Shown here: positions 1-14,965 of the stretch, in pieces
Layout of the letters: each line of letters starts with the position of its first letter
How positions within the stretch are numbered: the first letter of the stretch is position 1
DNA from: Blasia pusilla
Lineage: Eukaryota; Marchantiophyta; Marchantiopsida; Blasiales
Assembly (NCBI GenBank): GCA_050084515.1
Contig: CM114274.1
Coordinates: 28,086,001-28,150,000 of the forward strand
Length of the DNA stretch: 64,000 bases
Direction of reading: 5' to 3'
Notes under the pieces: model-generated
What the model saw: the letters and a program-made list of their open reading frames with translations, nothing else
Told to the model about the DNA's origin: nothing
The model's database searches: none
Position numbers and translations under genes: made by a program

Positions 1-3100
<3,100 letters not shown>

Positions 3101-3103
3101 TTC

Positions 3104-3930
3104 ATGTTCGATTTCATGATCAAAGAATGGCATCAAGTCAATCAAGTGGAAGAAGAGAGGTTTTGGGTGATACCAAGAAAATTTGCATGGTGGGAGGTCA
3201 TTCATAAGGAGGTTTGGACTTATAATGACAATTTTCTTTACACTCACATAAGAAGTCAATATATAATATCTTTTGAAAAATTCAGGGAAATACTAGATGT
3301 GATTGAACCATTCATGTTACCCATGCCACACATGGGAGGAGAGAGTGAGAACGAGAGTTGAGATAGAAAAATGTGTTGTGGTAGTTATCTATTGATTTGC
3401 TTAGAATCCATCAATCGTAATCTTAAGTGACTTATATGGGATTCAAAAAATTCAAATACACATAAAAAATGGACTAATATGGTCTGAATTATCAAATACA
3501 CATCCATTATTATTGATATTAGTATAGAGCGCGTGTGATGAATGGGAGTGAAGGGACTAATGATCTTTTGCACACAAATTCATTTTTTTTCTTATGTAGT
3601 ATGAGAAACATTTTCTTCTTTGTCTAGTTGCCATGTGTCAAGCACATAGGTGTTTGTGAATCAACACGAGAACTCTTCAATAATAATATAGATTCTAACA
3701 AGTGGACATAAATTATGTGCAAAATTTCTTAGATGGACAACAATTAATGATATGATTTAACAAATGCGCAAATATGAGCGAAGCTGTAGAGTTTCACAAA
3801 TCATAGGAGCCATAGATGGGTCTCACATAAAACTCAAATTCAAACTTATTATGAAATATTTCCCAAAGCACTATAAGAGTTATTACTCTGATTATCATAT
3901 GTTTCTCCAAAGCATAAGTGACATGGTCCT
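3104..3930 (+). pseudogene. PIF/Harbinger transposase remnant (DDE_Tnp_4/HARBI1-like)
   Basis: Two separated pieces read like a PIF/Harbinger nuclease. The first (3104-3361) has an N-terminal block of the type seen before the DDE domain, with the segment SFEKFREILDVIEPF. The second (3764 to about 3930) has the diagnostic GAIDGSHI, holding the first catalytic Asp, followed by a YY-S-YHMFLQSISD stretch that matches the family pattern Y-x-N-R-K-x-x-YS-x-x-x-Q-x-x-x-D. The DNA between them has no open frame, and downstream homology ends where unrelated sequence and then a solo LTR begin. The remaining DDE residues are missing. This is a dead fragment; family assignment rests on the short GAIDGSHI block and its context. 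Confidence 0.65.
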
Positions 3931-4098
3931 ACCCAATGGGGGCCCAGCCCCCCCTACGTGCGTGTCGTGGGCTCCATACGAGCTAGAAGATAGGTACGGG
4001 CTCGGGTGCAGATCGCGGATACCAAGGCTTGCAAAGACATATCCGTCCCAGAGACAAACGTAAGTCCTGCAGATACAGGCTTTTTCCGTTAGAAACCT

Positions 4099-4893
4099 TT
4101 TCACGTCTTTTAAGCTAGATCGACAAGATCTAGTAAAGAGCCTTCGCGGATAGTGGAGGACAACCTTAAGAGGTCGAGGATGACCTATTGAGGCCATGGA
4201 TAACCTAAGAGATCGAGCAGGTTTCCCCTTCGTTTCGGCTCATTTGGAGCCATAGAGAGAAGCCTACTATTTTGGGTAAATTTCCATATTTAGTATAGTT
4301 GAATTTCCACTTTGGGAAGTTATCCTTGACCCGCTACAAAAGGTCAAGAGCCAAGGAGGTGACCTGTGAGCATAGGTTATCGTGGAGAGAGCTTAGGAGA
4401 GGGAAGGGGATATACCTCAAGAGAGAGAACTTGAGAGTTCATTCTCTCTTTTAAACTTCTTGGCATAGACGGCGAGCTATGGCCCTCCTTGCCTTGTGTG
4501 TGCAACCTAAGCCTCTCATTAGAGAGTGGTTTTGTTTGACATGAATGAGAGAGAGTAGAGTAGAGTAGATTTTTAGTCCACGAGAAGTCGATTTGGCTTA
4601 TGGGACCCCTTCCACATATATGATTGACATGCATCCAACATGCACCTTCATATCTAGATTTGGGGTTCTCACGGATAAGATTTGGTTTTTTTTTGTTTTT
4701 TTAATTTTTATGAAGGCATGGATTTTTATCTAGATTTTTGACCCAAGAGCATAGTCAAGACACACACATGAAAGGCACACAAGGCGTTTTCTCTCTTAAA
4801 CATGGACCATCCATGCCCTAGGTAGGGATGCAACAACCCTAGGGTTGAGACCGTCCCCATTGTCCAAGGGGAGAGTTGAATCCAAGACCTCTT

Positions 4894-4942
<49 letters not shown>

Positions 4943-5075
4943 TTTTGTGAGATATATTTGATTTATTGGAAATATTTTGGTACTTCTCGTCTCGCTATTT
5001 GGATACCACGAGTTAGCATTGGATTGTGCATGTTTGTGTGTGTGTTCGATCAGAGCGATATATATGCACACGATA
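4099..5075 (+). mobile_element. Solo LTR of a Ty3-like family with 4-bp TSD ACCT
   Basis: It begins TTTCACGTCTTTTA (a mutated TGTC start) and ends near CACACGATA (a mutated GCACGACA end). The 4-base sequence ACCT flanks it at 4095-4098 and 5076-5079. Much of it aligns with the minus-strand element at 18588-19230: the same tract reading TTTCCCCTTCGTTTCGGCTC, the same 'ggtcaagagccaaggaggtgac' region and the same 3' end. It is longer than that copy because of extra sequence around 4.6-4.95 kb that includes an (AG)n run. No internal coding region or second LTR is present, so it is a solo LTR. Confidence 0.78.
4896..4940. repeat. (AG)n microsatellite inside the solo LTR
   Basis: About 45 bases of AG repeat. 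It is absent from the related copy at 18588-19230, so it expanded after the two copies diverged or came in with an insertion. Confidence 0.95.
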
Positions 5076-5079
5076 ACCT

Positions 5080-6627
5080 TGAGTATGAGTGTAAAGGGAT
5101 TATTGTTTATGTTCAAGATTTTGAAATATAAAATATTTCATGTGTCTTTTCTCAGATACTAATTAATTTAATTATTTTACAAAATTTTCATTGAGTCGTC
5201 ATTTCTTTTGTGACGAAGACTTGTTTTAAATTTTTTTTTTAAAAATTTCTTCTTCTCTACTTTTTGGAACATTTGATTATTTTCTCTAAAATAAATTTGG
5301 TGTGCATTTTACAAGAAATTAATTTTGTATTAATAACACCAAGATTTAACTAGATTTCAACTTTTTCCTTTATTAAAATTAATTTACTAAGTGTAGTGCA
5401 TGAGTTAGGGGCTTTTTTTTTATTGCAAAGGGGAAAGGTATGCTTTTCCATAATTTTTGAAATTTCTAAAGCGATATAAAAAAAGATGAATGGATTAGTT
5501 GTACAATAAGCACTAGTGTGAGTTTTTTACTTCCTTCAAAGTCCAATAGCAGTTTGTGACAATCATCTATCTAGAGAATAAGAAATTTAGATGTATGATT
5601 GGAAATTAAGAAAGACTTGAAAATTATAATACTTTTCATGCATTAGTGATTAGAAGGGTAGGAGGAGGGTTAACTTGTAGAAGGTCAATTACATAATTCA
5701 CCAACCCCAAAAATTGTTTATAAACCCTTGAAATCACCTTCAAACAATTGTATTGAGAGGGGTTGGTATCAAAAGGAAAAATGGTCAAAATAAAAAAAAG
5801 GCACTCTCCCTCAATAATATAGATATGTGACTTTCATTATATTAATATATATTATTTCATGTGGTTGTAAATTCCTTTAAATCTCATTATTAAGAATTAC
5901 ATATATAATTTGAAATTCTTTTACTATTAATTTTTTTTCAAGAAACCATGGCATTATAGAAAATCAAGGATTGTCTTATTTAAAAATGGAAAGTTTGAAA
6001 TTTAAAATCCTTTTTATCCTTATTAAGATGGGATATCTAAATGATTGAAAGATTAGAATTAGTTGTATTTCACTCATAATGATATTTGGAATGGAATTAA
6101 TTTTGGAATCTTATCTAATTCAATCCTTTGGATAATAATCTCAATAGAAATTTGGTTATATGGACTTACAAGCCGCATCTCATTTTAAAATTTTCAATTT
6201 AAATATTTCCTATTAATTTAGCCAAAAATATAGATATTCATAATTTTGAAGCTAAATTGTGGCAGTGGAAAAAGAATTAATAGAAAATTTTTGGAACCCT
6301 TTTCTTCATATGCTCGGAGAAGAACCCACACAAGAAATGGAGTATTTGTCAACATTCATAATGTTAAAGGAGGAAAGGGCATGAGACTCTTTCTTTTCAC
6401 CATGTATCCGCTCATACCAACATGGGATTTGGACCAGGAAAAAGCTAATGGTTAAAAATTATTGCAAATCCCATGATGACACTAATGATGTTTAACTTCA
6501 AAGTGTCATCTAGGAGGCACAAACATCTATGTCTATGATATAACAACTACAAGACGATTGCAAGGCTTGGACAATAATGGGGCCAATCCAATGATAACTC
6601 TTTTCACAATTTTTGTTCACCAATTTC
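5080..6627. other. AT-rich intergenic, downstream of phosphatase gene
   Basis: No gene seen. It includes the 3' side of the minus-strand phosphatase gene, so its 3'UTR and polyadenylation signal should lie just below 6628. I cannot place them by eye. Confidence 0.5.
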
Positions 6628-9600
6628 TTACAAGAGGCCCATGAGCATTGTTTCATGAAGATGAGCCACCTCTTCATTGGATACGATGAAATAGCTCATT
6701 TGTTCCCAAAACTCTTGTAAAGATATAATCGCTTTTGCTCCATCTTCCGGGCGATTGATCAAGGTGATAGGCATTTCAACTCCATTATACAACATGCGGA
6801 TAAAATGATCCGATGTCCTTGTGCATTTCCACAACTCCAGGCATATGTTTGCTGTATAATCGGGCCACTCCTCCAATTTCCCGCCTAAGCAAGCTGCAAT
6901 AGACAACCATATGGAAGGTTGGGACGAGGATTAGATTAGGGGAAGAAGTCGTATTATTGTGGTGCTCTGTTGATGGAAGAAAACTTCTATAGAAGAATGT
7001 TTTGGAAAGAAAAGAAACCTAGAGCAAATGCATTTTTTTTTTTCTCCCGTCTTGGGTACATCTCGAGGAGCTTTGGAGACTTTTACAAGAGGTGCCTCTA
7101 AGAATTTGGTTTGAGATGCAATGCACTTTGTCATGGTTACTTAAACTCGGTAGGAAAGCAAAGCGGTTGTCTATACAAACAACAACCACACCTATTGTTG
7201 TGGATATCCACCACAAGCATTTGTAACAAAAAGTCACAATTACTTGCCATTTGTCAATCATTGCAACTAATGGACACGTGCGCTATACACGAATTAATGA
7301 TGGTTAATTTAAAGTACGCATCATTGACATATGACTAATGATTTAACTACTCTCCAAAATTATTACATGACCTCTTATATCAACTTTGAGCAATCCTATT
7401 GAATAAGACGATCGAGTGTTAAGAGGAGAGGCATTCGAAAATGAAAATGAAAGTCTATAACAATAATATATGGTTGTGTTGCCCTTAGGATGACTAACAA
7501 AACCCAAATCTTTTGCCTGTGGGATGTCCACCTCTGTAGCACCACTAGGGCATCTCAAATTTCTGTCCATAATCCTGTACGCTATGTCCCAAATATTTTT
7601 CAATCAATTGACGGCATATTAGGTGCGGGATGTAAGAAGAGGTAGATGCTCACCTCCTTACATCATGAAATCTTTGAACTTCCTCCAAAATCTATGTAAT
7701 TAAAAGAAGATGGAGTTTGAGGAACCCTTCCTCCGATGTTATACAGTTCCTACTATACACCTATACTTTTTGCCCTTCTCTAGTGATGACACATGTTATA
7801 TTTAACAGAATAATTAAAATAATAAACAATAGACTTAGTAAATATCTTTTCCTGGCATTATGCTAGTTGCTTTTAGTACAAAATTCATTATGTTTTGTCC
7901 TTTGTTGAACGTTATCAAGCCACACTCCCCTATAGAGTACTAGTAATTTTTTTGCCCGTGCGATGCATTGGGTGACTTGGGATGAGATGATTAGGAATGA
8001 AAAAACTCACAGATGGAAGATGATAATGTAAAAGTAGAGGACAAACGATGAATAAAGTTTAATTTTTAAAAAAAATGACAAAAAATAAGAAATATCAATT
8101 TTTTTATAATACATCTAACTTGGCTCAAGACAAATTTCATAGATTTTCTTTTATTCATTTAAAAAAAATAAATTTATCCCTTTTCCAATCCTTGTCTTTC
8201 AATAAATAAGAGAAAATCAGTTATTTTGATGAATTTTTTCCCAAAAGAGGGATTAATTTTTTCCCCCATTCTAACTTGAAAATTAAGAAAAAATTAGAAA
8301 TAATATTTCTTTCTTTATAATAATTCTTGTCCCATCAATGTGCTATTATCCTTTTCATTTTTTCCAAAAATAAAAATTAATTTCCCCTCAATTTTTTTAA
8401 AATTTCGTTTGCATGAACTTTGAAATTTTCAAATGAGGAAAGATTAAAAAAATCAAAGAGACTCTAAAAGATTTCGTCTAAAGGAAGATGTTTGAATTTT
8501 AGTTTATTATAATTAATTAATTATTAGAAAAACCTCACCCATTTTTGTTTTCTGTTAAATATAGGGTAAAATAATAAAAATTCATGAATTCATGGACAAA
8601 TTTGATTTGGATCTTCAAAGTTTTTCAATTAGTAAAAAACATTCATTCATTTTGATCCAAAATATTATTAAAAAATCCCTCACAATTCAAGCTTGAAAAG
8701 GAGATTAAATGACTAATTTTCCATCTCCGTTTTTACTAAATTTGGAAATAATAACACCTATTTTTGGGAGGATTTAAATTTATTTTAAAACCGGGCAAAT
8801 TTGAGCAGTCCTCTTTGAGCTTTAAAAGCATTAGGACGTAGATCTTTTGGCATCATTAAAATATTTGACAATAAAACAGGGACGACCTCCATTTTTACAG
8901 GAAGAGTGGATTTGGACGTACTGCCGTAAGAGGTGGTCATCCACCTCGGACGGCATACATTTTTACAGGAAGAGTGGATTTGGCACTGGGCGGAATTTGG
9001 CCACATACGAAGTTACGGATATAGATGTCCACATACTAGGGGACGTTTTCGAGACGCCGTGTTCATGCCATGGTGTTTCCTGCCAGGTGAGAATGTAGAT
9101 TTGCTTGGGATCGCCATAGTTCAACCGATGCGTTGGGAGTCGGAGACCCGGGAGAAAACAGTATTGGCACTCACCTGCCAGAGGCATGATTGTCGCATCG
9201 TGTCCCGCGTACAGATAGAGAGAAGGTGACTTTTCCGATGAACTTTTCGTGCGCTGGTTGATGGTTTCAAGAATTTCCCTCAGAAGCCGTCCCATTCCCA
9301 GTTGCATGATCTCTTTCCTCTGTTACACATTCGCACAATCGGTTTGCCGTTGACGTCCCGATTTTGTATGTCAAAACCATCGGATTCTTGAAGTTACTCA
9401 CAGTTACATATTGATAGAATACCTGACAACATACCTGGAAAAACACCATTAGGTCCTTCGCGAAGGAGTTCTTGAGGGCGTAATAGTCCGTTTCACTTCC
9501 AATCCCAGGTACAGGGTCTCCGTGAATTAATGCGCAAGATATTGCATCCACCACCTGCCAACATTGTCCAAGACCATCTTCACTACATTGTTAACAAATA

Positions 9601-11747
9601 AGTACAGCCTGCGGCAACAGATATAGTTTAAGCAATTATTATCCACTCAAACGAGCCCTCCACATCGTCACATGTGCATCAAGCCTATGACAGGAATACA
9701 GTTCGTTGCAGGGAAACCCTCACTTTCGAGCTAAGCTTGAGAAAACTGATCAGAGGATGAAGCGAAGGAGACTAAGATGGTGATGATATAGTTGTGACAT
9801 AAGTGTAGGGAATTTGTGACACCGGAAAAGCCTTTCGAAATGTGACTTCCAACATAAAGGCTGCTCAGTGGTATTTGTACAGAGGGAAGTTGCACATTAC
9901 CAAGACCGTCATAACCCCGCTTGGCGATTCGTCAGGTGGTAGACCCGCATATTTTGCTATGTAGCCCTTCAATTTCTGCCAATTAAAGTTCACACGATAG
10001 AGTTGCTCAGTCACGGTACATGTCACAGGGGAATACTTCATCTGTCGATCAACCTTTTCTACGTCTAGCCCTGTCCGAGCGCCAGTTCGAGTCACTGTGG
10101 TTCTTGCGCAGAAGCTGAAGATTTCACATTAAGACGAAGCGACACTGACCTCGCGAAGAGCGCTTGATTTACCATGCTGGATTGTCCCGTCAGGTAGTTG
10201 CAATGGTTTGACGCGAGATTCCATAAAATTTTGCATTACTTTGGACAGTCTGTTCAGAGTCAACAGGCACACTTCAGTTTTCACTTACACCCATGCTTTT
10301 ACTCGCACACTACATCCCCATTAGAGGTTCCTGAGGAGAATCTGGATGGGAGGAGAGGATTACCCAGGATTAGTGATCAATTCTCCGAGGTTTTCGGTCT
10401 TCTCGTCTCTAATTGTTATAGGAATAGATGCCGCAGCAGCAGCGCTGGAACCCAGCAAACCTTCCAGCAAATACCACCCTGCAATGGACGTCAATTCCGA
10501 ATCAGCAACAATCAACGGAGACAAAGTTGTATCACGCACGCACTTACTGGAAAATCTATATGCACAGCTTTCCTTCTTTACATCTCGTATCATCTACCTG
10601 ACTAAAACTCCCGGACGCGGTGGAATTGATGGGAAAATAGATCTACATCACCACATCCCAAAAAACCTTCAAATAGATATTATGTGGAGGCTCGTTATGA
10701 GTTTCTAGGGCTAGCGTGTGTGTTATTCAAGGAAAATCGAGAACATCTTTGACAGCAACTTCCGATCACTAGACCCACTTTTCAAACGACGAGATGTTTC
10801 GATGTCGTGATCTCGTAGCTTTGGAAAGGACGACAGACTATGGTGCCCCGACAACCAGACGAAGTGCTTAGTGTTGATGGCCATCCTGACAGTTTCTAAG
10901 CACTGGGAAGGAAGTGGCATCGAAACTGCTCAGTCGTGCGAGGAGTGTAACAAAAGAGCTAATTCAGACTTTCTCCTCCTTGAATAACTGATGCCTTAAG
11001 GCCTGAGCTGGAGTGGGGAAGGAATGATCGGAATTGGGGTTCCAGATGATACCGGTCATGTGTGTCCTCAGATGGTTGGTGGAGCGCATTCGGATTTGAG
11101 ACGGGAGTTCTTCCTCAGATATTTTGAGGGCATCCAAGTAGTTGTGCTGCAGCCACTGCCCAAGCTGCAAACATTGCTCTTTCCCTGATCTTCGATTTCT
11201 CAAATCAAAATTATGCAGTGGAGAGAACAAATCCAACAATTTGAAGGCTGCGGAAAACGTTGGTGCATCCTCCAGAGACGGCACCGACCAATCTCAGACT
11301 GCCCTTGTGGCATCCCTATCTACCAAGTGTTGCAAGCTTCAAACACAATATTCTGGCTTCTCCACAGAAACCAGGAATGAGCTCTATGGATCTGATTAAC
11401 CTCTTCAAGTGCAGGTGGACTTCACCTCTTTTTGTCAGATGACCCCATGGTAACTCTTGCAGATGATACTTAGTGCCGAGGGGCATCAGCGGAGGCGGTT
11501 TTTGCAGACGTTCCAGCCAGAGATTTGGGTCCAAGCCCATCTGTAAAACGGGTATCGGTGATCTGTCTCCGTGCCGGAAAAAGACGTGTACCTGCTCCAG
11601 GCAAATGAATGTCAGTGCAACCAAAGACCGTTGGTTTTTTCGAATCCCCGTGCTCTGCATTCTAATGCAAGAATGAAGAAGGAGACGAAGGAGAAGAACT
11701 TTTGTGTGTTCTCAGTGGTTCCTAGAGAAAACCAAACTAGAAGAAGA

Positions 11748-11779
<32 letters not shown>

Positions 11780-12336
11780 AAGCAATTTTGTGTGTTCTCA
11801 GATATGCTACAGGTGCAGCAATCAAGAAGAAGCAGAGGAAGAACAAGAAGAAATTTTGTGTGTTCTCACTGATTTTACAGGTGCAGCAATCAAGACGAAG
11901 AAGAAGCAATTTTGTGTGTTATCACTGGTTCTACAGGTGCAGCATATCAAGACGAAGAAGAAGCAATTTTGTGTGTTCTCAGAGGTTCTACAGGTGCAGC
12001 AATCAAGAAGAAGAAGAAGCCATTTTGTGTGTTCTCAGTGGTTCTACAGGTGTAGACACAACACTCTTGGTCTAGTAGGGGGACTTAACTTTCATGGGGA
12101 CTAGCAAGATTAGATCCACAATTCCACGGGAGGATCTCGCGAACAATCAGCTAATCGGAGTGCCATCAGCCGTCGATCACAGAGCGGGCAAGAAGGAATT
12201 CGTTTGGAGGCAGAGAGGCGAAGGACGCGGGTGGGAGGGATCAGAGGCAGGCGAGAACCTGTTGAAGCTCCAAAGCCTCCAGACCATGATACGGCTTGAG
12301 GTACTCCGAGTTGAGAGGCGCCAGAGTGCGCTCCAT
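6628..12336 (-). CDS. Histidine acid phosphatase, lysophosphatidic acid phosphatase (ACP6)-like, 9 exons
   Basis: Clade-2 histidine phosphatase, which hydrolyses phosphomonoesters through a phospho-His intermediate. Exons in transcript order: 12336-12259, 11591-11426, 11184-11053, 10478-10364, 10249-10173, 10094-9901, 9554-9435, 9319-9175, 6893-6628. All introns are GT-AG and every phase joins, giving 1293 nt (430 residues plus stop), close to the length I recall for animal ACP6 (about 428). Motifs: catalytic VHVFFRHGDRSP (near residue 30), second Arg block MRSTNHLRT, GWYLLEGLLGSS, the proton-donor block YAGHDATIMP, and the C-terminal EEWPDYTANICLELW with MLYNGVEMP. No transmembrane segment is evident. 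The start ATG at 12336-12334 is the nearest one in frame with the RHG exon; an upstream coding exon cannot be excluded. Intron 8 (2.3 kb) contains a Helitron-like insertion and intron 1 a minisatellite. ACP6-type substrate is inferred from family resemblance; 2-phosphoxylose phosphatase-like is the alternative. Confidence 0.86.
7940..8690 (-). mobile_element. Non-autonomous Helitron-like element in intron 8
   Basis: Homologous to 22302-22975 over about 0.7 kb, including the 'catctaacttggctcaag', 'ttatcccttttccaatcc' and 'cccaaaagagggatta' segments. Read on the minus strand, the shared lower edge has a GC-rich short inverted repeat (CAC-CCG/GCACGGG type), an A-run and then CTAG followed by T. 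That is the 3' signature of a Helitron inserting between A and T. The 5' end (TC) was not located; the upper limit is where the two copies stop matching. No coding capacity. Helitron assignment is inferred from the 3' end only. Confidence 0.5.
8890..8983. repeat. 68-bp-period direct duplication in intron 8
   Basis: The 26-base segment beginning CATTTTTACAGGAAGAGTGG occurs at 8890-8915 and again at 8958-8983. The spacer contains an imperfect palindrome (GCCGTAAGAGGTGG / CCACCTCGGACGGC). It lies in the long last intron of the phosphatase gene, outside the coding exons. Confidence 0.85.
11699..12060. repeat. 57-bp minisatellite, about 6 units, in phosphatase intron 1
   Basis: Six tandem units each carry TTTTGTGTGTTCTCA, then CTACAGGTGCAGCAATCAAG, then a purine-rich GAAGAAGAAG tract. 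Units are about 56-58 bp, longer where the GAA or GTA tract has expanded. The first unit holds a (GTA)n run. On the gene's sense strand the purine tract becomes (TTC)n polypyrimidine, so every unit resembles an intron 3' end. Confidence 0.92.
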
Positions 12337-13309
12337 GTCAATCCTAGACCTCACAGTAGACAAGGGAGTACGCAACCCCTCGAATTGATCTGCACAGGCA
12401 GGTTCCGAGACGCCGAGCAGCAACCAGAGAGAATCGATTCACAATCAAATGTGAGGCCCAAGGGTTTCGTGTAATGCTCAAGAAAGGCAGAGCGATTATG
12501 TGGCGTACATAAACTCGGATTCCAGGCATTGGAGCTGCGTTCGACAGCCAGCATGCACGGGGCAGAAACTCACCGGATTGTACCACAATTGATTGCAACT
12601 GACGACGAATTCGAGATATCACTCGGTGTAAGACGGTCGCACTTCTGGCGAAATTCTGGACATTCCGTCCCCCACGCGGAAGAGAGAAATATGCGGCTGC
12701 TGCCACTTCTTAATCAGGGGACTCTCCTCGATAAAAGCGCGCGGGTCAAGAAGTGCATTCTGTACCCGCGAGCCTCCCTTCCACTCCAACACTTCCGGAT
12801 CACTGCCGGCAGATTTCTCGTCCGATTTCAACTCGATCCACTGAAGTGATCTACGTCGAAGAAAACAGAAGCTCCGTTTCGCACTCTTCTCCGCGAAAGC
12901 TCTGAAACATAAAGTTGGGTCCACAAATTAATCGAAGCCAAGAATCCCGATCACTTACTACAGCCGATTTCTCATCAGAATTCCGCAGTCCAAAAAGTCC
13001 ACCACGAAATATATGTTAGAATCTTTTCGAATCCTCACTCCACACGACTTCTGGCAATGAACGGCGATTGCAACTTAAAACTCGGAACACTATGTAACGA
13101 GCGCAGGACGCTTGCGTACGGAATGGAAGAAGAAGAAGAAGACACCCTCAAGCTCACAAATTCAATTCTACTCCACTCCCGCGAAACCAAACCACTTACG
13201 CCTTCGGAATCGGAGCAACGACAGCGTCAACAGAGGAGCGCAGCGGCAGCTGCTCGCATCACACGAAAGTCCGCATCAGCGATTCCGCGAACAAAAATGA
13301 GCCCATCCA

Positions 13310-13600
13310 TTGAGTTGGCGAGCTCACCTACCTGCAACCGACCAACGCCGATTGAATCAATCCCAACGCCTCAATCCGCCCCTCCCATCCATCGAGTCTG
13401 GCGACTCACCTACCCAACCGACCAACGCGCAGCTACGGAGCTACGATTGAATCAGCTCTGCAACGCCTCAACGCCCCCCTCCCTCAATCCCCCAACCGAC
13501 CAACGCGCATCCATCGATTGAATCAGTCTGGCGCCTCAACCTCCCATCCATCCACCGACCCAACCGACCAACGCGCAGCTACGGAGCTACGGATTCCAAC
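13310..13600. repeat. Degenerate minisatellite upstream of the phosphatase gene
   Basis: Recurring blocks CAACCGACCAACGCGCA, GCAGCTACGGAGCTACG, GATTGAATCA and CTCCCATCCATC follow each other three to four times with a period of roughly 80-100 bases. Translated frames across it are repeat artefacts. Confidence 0.8.
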
Positions 13601-13884
13601 AGAACTGCTCCCCGAGCGATTTGCTCCAGGTCTCCCCCGAAGGTTCGACTGCCGGATAAAACCAAAGACTCCGGCCAGTACAAAAAATTCCTTGTTAAAG
13701 CAGATCTCCATCGGACGGTCCTGAATTTTTTTACTGCCCGGAGTCGGTGATTTGCAAACAAAAGTCTTTGATCTTTTCGAATCCTCACGACCTCCACAAC
13801 CTGCTTCTAGTCGTTATTGTCGTTTTATTTTGAAGGAACCGGCTGGAAAGTCGCCGCTGGCGAGAAATTCCAGCCGGCGGGTGG

Positions 13885-13914
13885 CTTCTTGGGGTCGCAA
13901 GCGACCCCAAGAAG
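13885..13914. repeat. Perfect 14-bp inverted repeat with 2-nt loop
   Basis: CTTCTTGGGGTCGC, then AA, then GCGACCCCAAGAAG: both arms match at all 14 positions. It is not followed by a T-run or a coding end, so its role is unknown. It may be a transposon footprint or a cruciform-prone site in the gene's upstream region. Confidence 0.95.
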
Positions 13915-14965
13915 TCGCCCATGCGACCCGGCCCTGAGTCACTGAGTCCCTGAGCTGACGAGGAGTGACGGAGTCCTTATTATGAAGGACGACGGAGTAG
14001 ATTCTCCGTCGCCGCCCCCGCTCTGCTCAACATGCCCTATGCCACTGATGGAAGCGGACACTTTGACGGAGTACGATGTTTCCCGTATGCTCCGCAGATG
14101 TCGTGACGTATTAATTATTTATTCGTCAAGAAAACAGTAACCGTGACTAGTGGCTATATTCTTTACTTTGAGGAGTTGGACAGCTGCTTTTATTCTTCGT
14201 ACGTAAATTTTCAGGTCTCTCTCAAAAGAATATACTTCGTGTGTTCAAATGGACTCAAAAGTGATAGGGTTCTTTTATTTTTTAATTTAGTTTTTCTCTC
14301 ATAATTATTTTGTTATTCGGATGTCATTATTTGTTATAGGATGAATAGTGGCAAGTGGCGTGTAATTTTTGGAATTATGTAATAATCGAGATTAATGGAC
14401 ATGATTGATGTTGATTGGAATTTTAGATTTTTTTTTTATCTAGGAAAATCTATGTGGGAGTTTGAGTTAGTAACTCAAGAAGAGTACAAATTAATCTTTT
14501 AATATAGATAATATGTTACTTTAGAGACCATATTACTTTGAATACTTACCAATTCTATAGACAAGATATATAATCTATTAGTAAGGCACCCTAGTAAAGT
14601 AAGTATATCACTATGAATTTTTTTTCCCAACTTCTAATACATGTTCAAGGTTGCACATAAATGAACTTGTCCATCCATAGGACGTACAAGTTCGGACGTG
14701 TTTACGAACACATCATTCTATACCCATTCTTGCACCGTGTCTTTCCTAGCCCATGCCATGTCCCTCTCGTGACCCCCTCCCACAACCCCCACATGCAACC
14801 AACCCGCTTCCCTCCAACACGGATCAAACACGGGCCTGCATAGCCCCCATGAGCAGTGGGATTCACGAATATTTTTTAAATTAAAATTATTCCCCACGCC
14901 ATCCAGTGCAAATTGGATGGTCGGGTCATGGGAGGGATGCTGGTTAGAGGGCAAGGTTGCACATG

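Larger units (their letters stand above)
12337..14961. other. Upstream region of the phosphatase gene (promoter/5'UTR candidate)
   Basis: From about 12.1 to 14.1 kb the DNA is visibly richer in G+C and CpG than its surroundings, as expected around the 5' end of an active plant gene. Minus-strand frames at 12344-12924 are not supported by recognisable domains and may be 5'UTR or an unrecognised upstream exon. A minisatellite (13310-13600) and a hairpin (13885-13914) lie within. Above 14.1 kb it becomes AT-rich again with no gene seen. Confidence 0.5.

Noticed and set aside
8785-9006. Additional phosphatase exon
   Set aside because: The frame WPNSAQCQIHSS looked like a WP-x-x-A block, but the real C-terminal block EEWPDYTANICLELW is at 6628-6893 with perfect phase. 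The region is part of the last intron.
11571-12104. Plus-strand repetitive ORF (FCVFS repeats)
   Set aside because: Translation of the 57-bp minisatellite in the phosphatase intron.
6628-12336. PPIP5K/VIH inositol pyrophosphate kinase-phosphatase
   Set aside because: These also have an RHG-type phosphatase domain, but the gene model is only 430 codons with no ATP-grasp kinase domain upstream.
12344-12924. Minus-strand frames as N-terminal phosphatase exons
   Set aside because: No recognised domain or signal peptide and no needed phase. Left as possible 5'UTR or unknown exon.
13057-13521. Plus-strand ORF upstream of the phosphatase
   Set aside because: Mostly Thr/Pro/Ser repeat from the minisatellite, with no domain.
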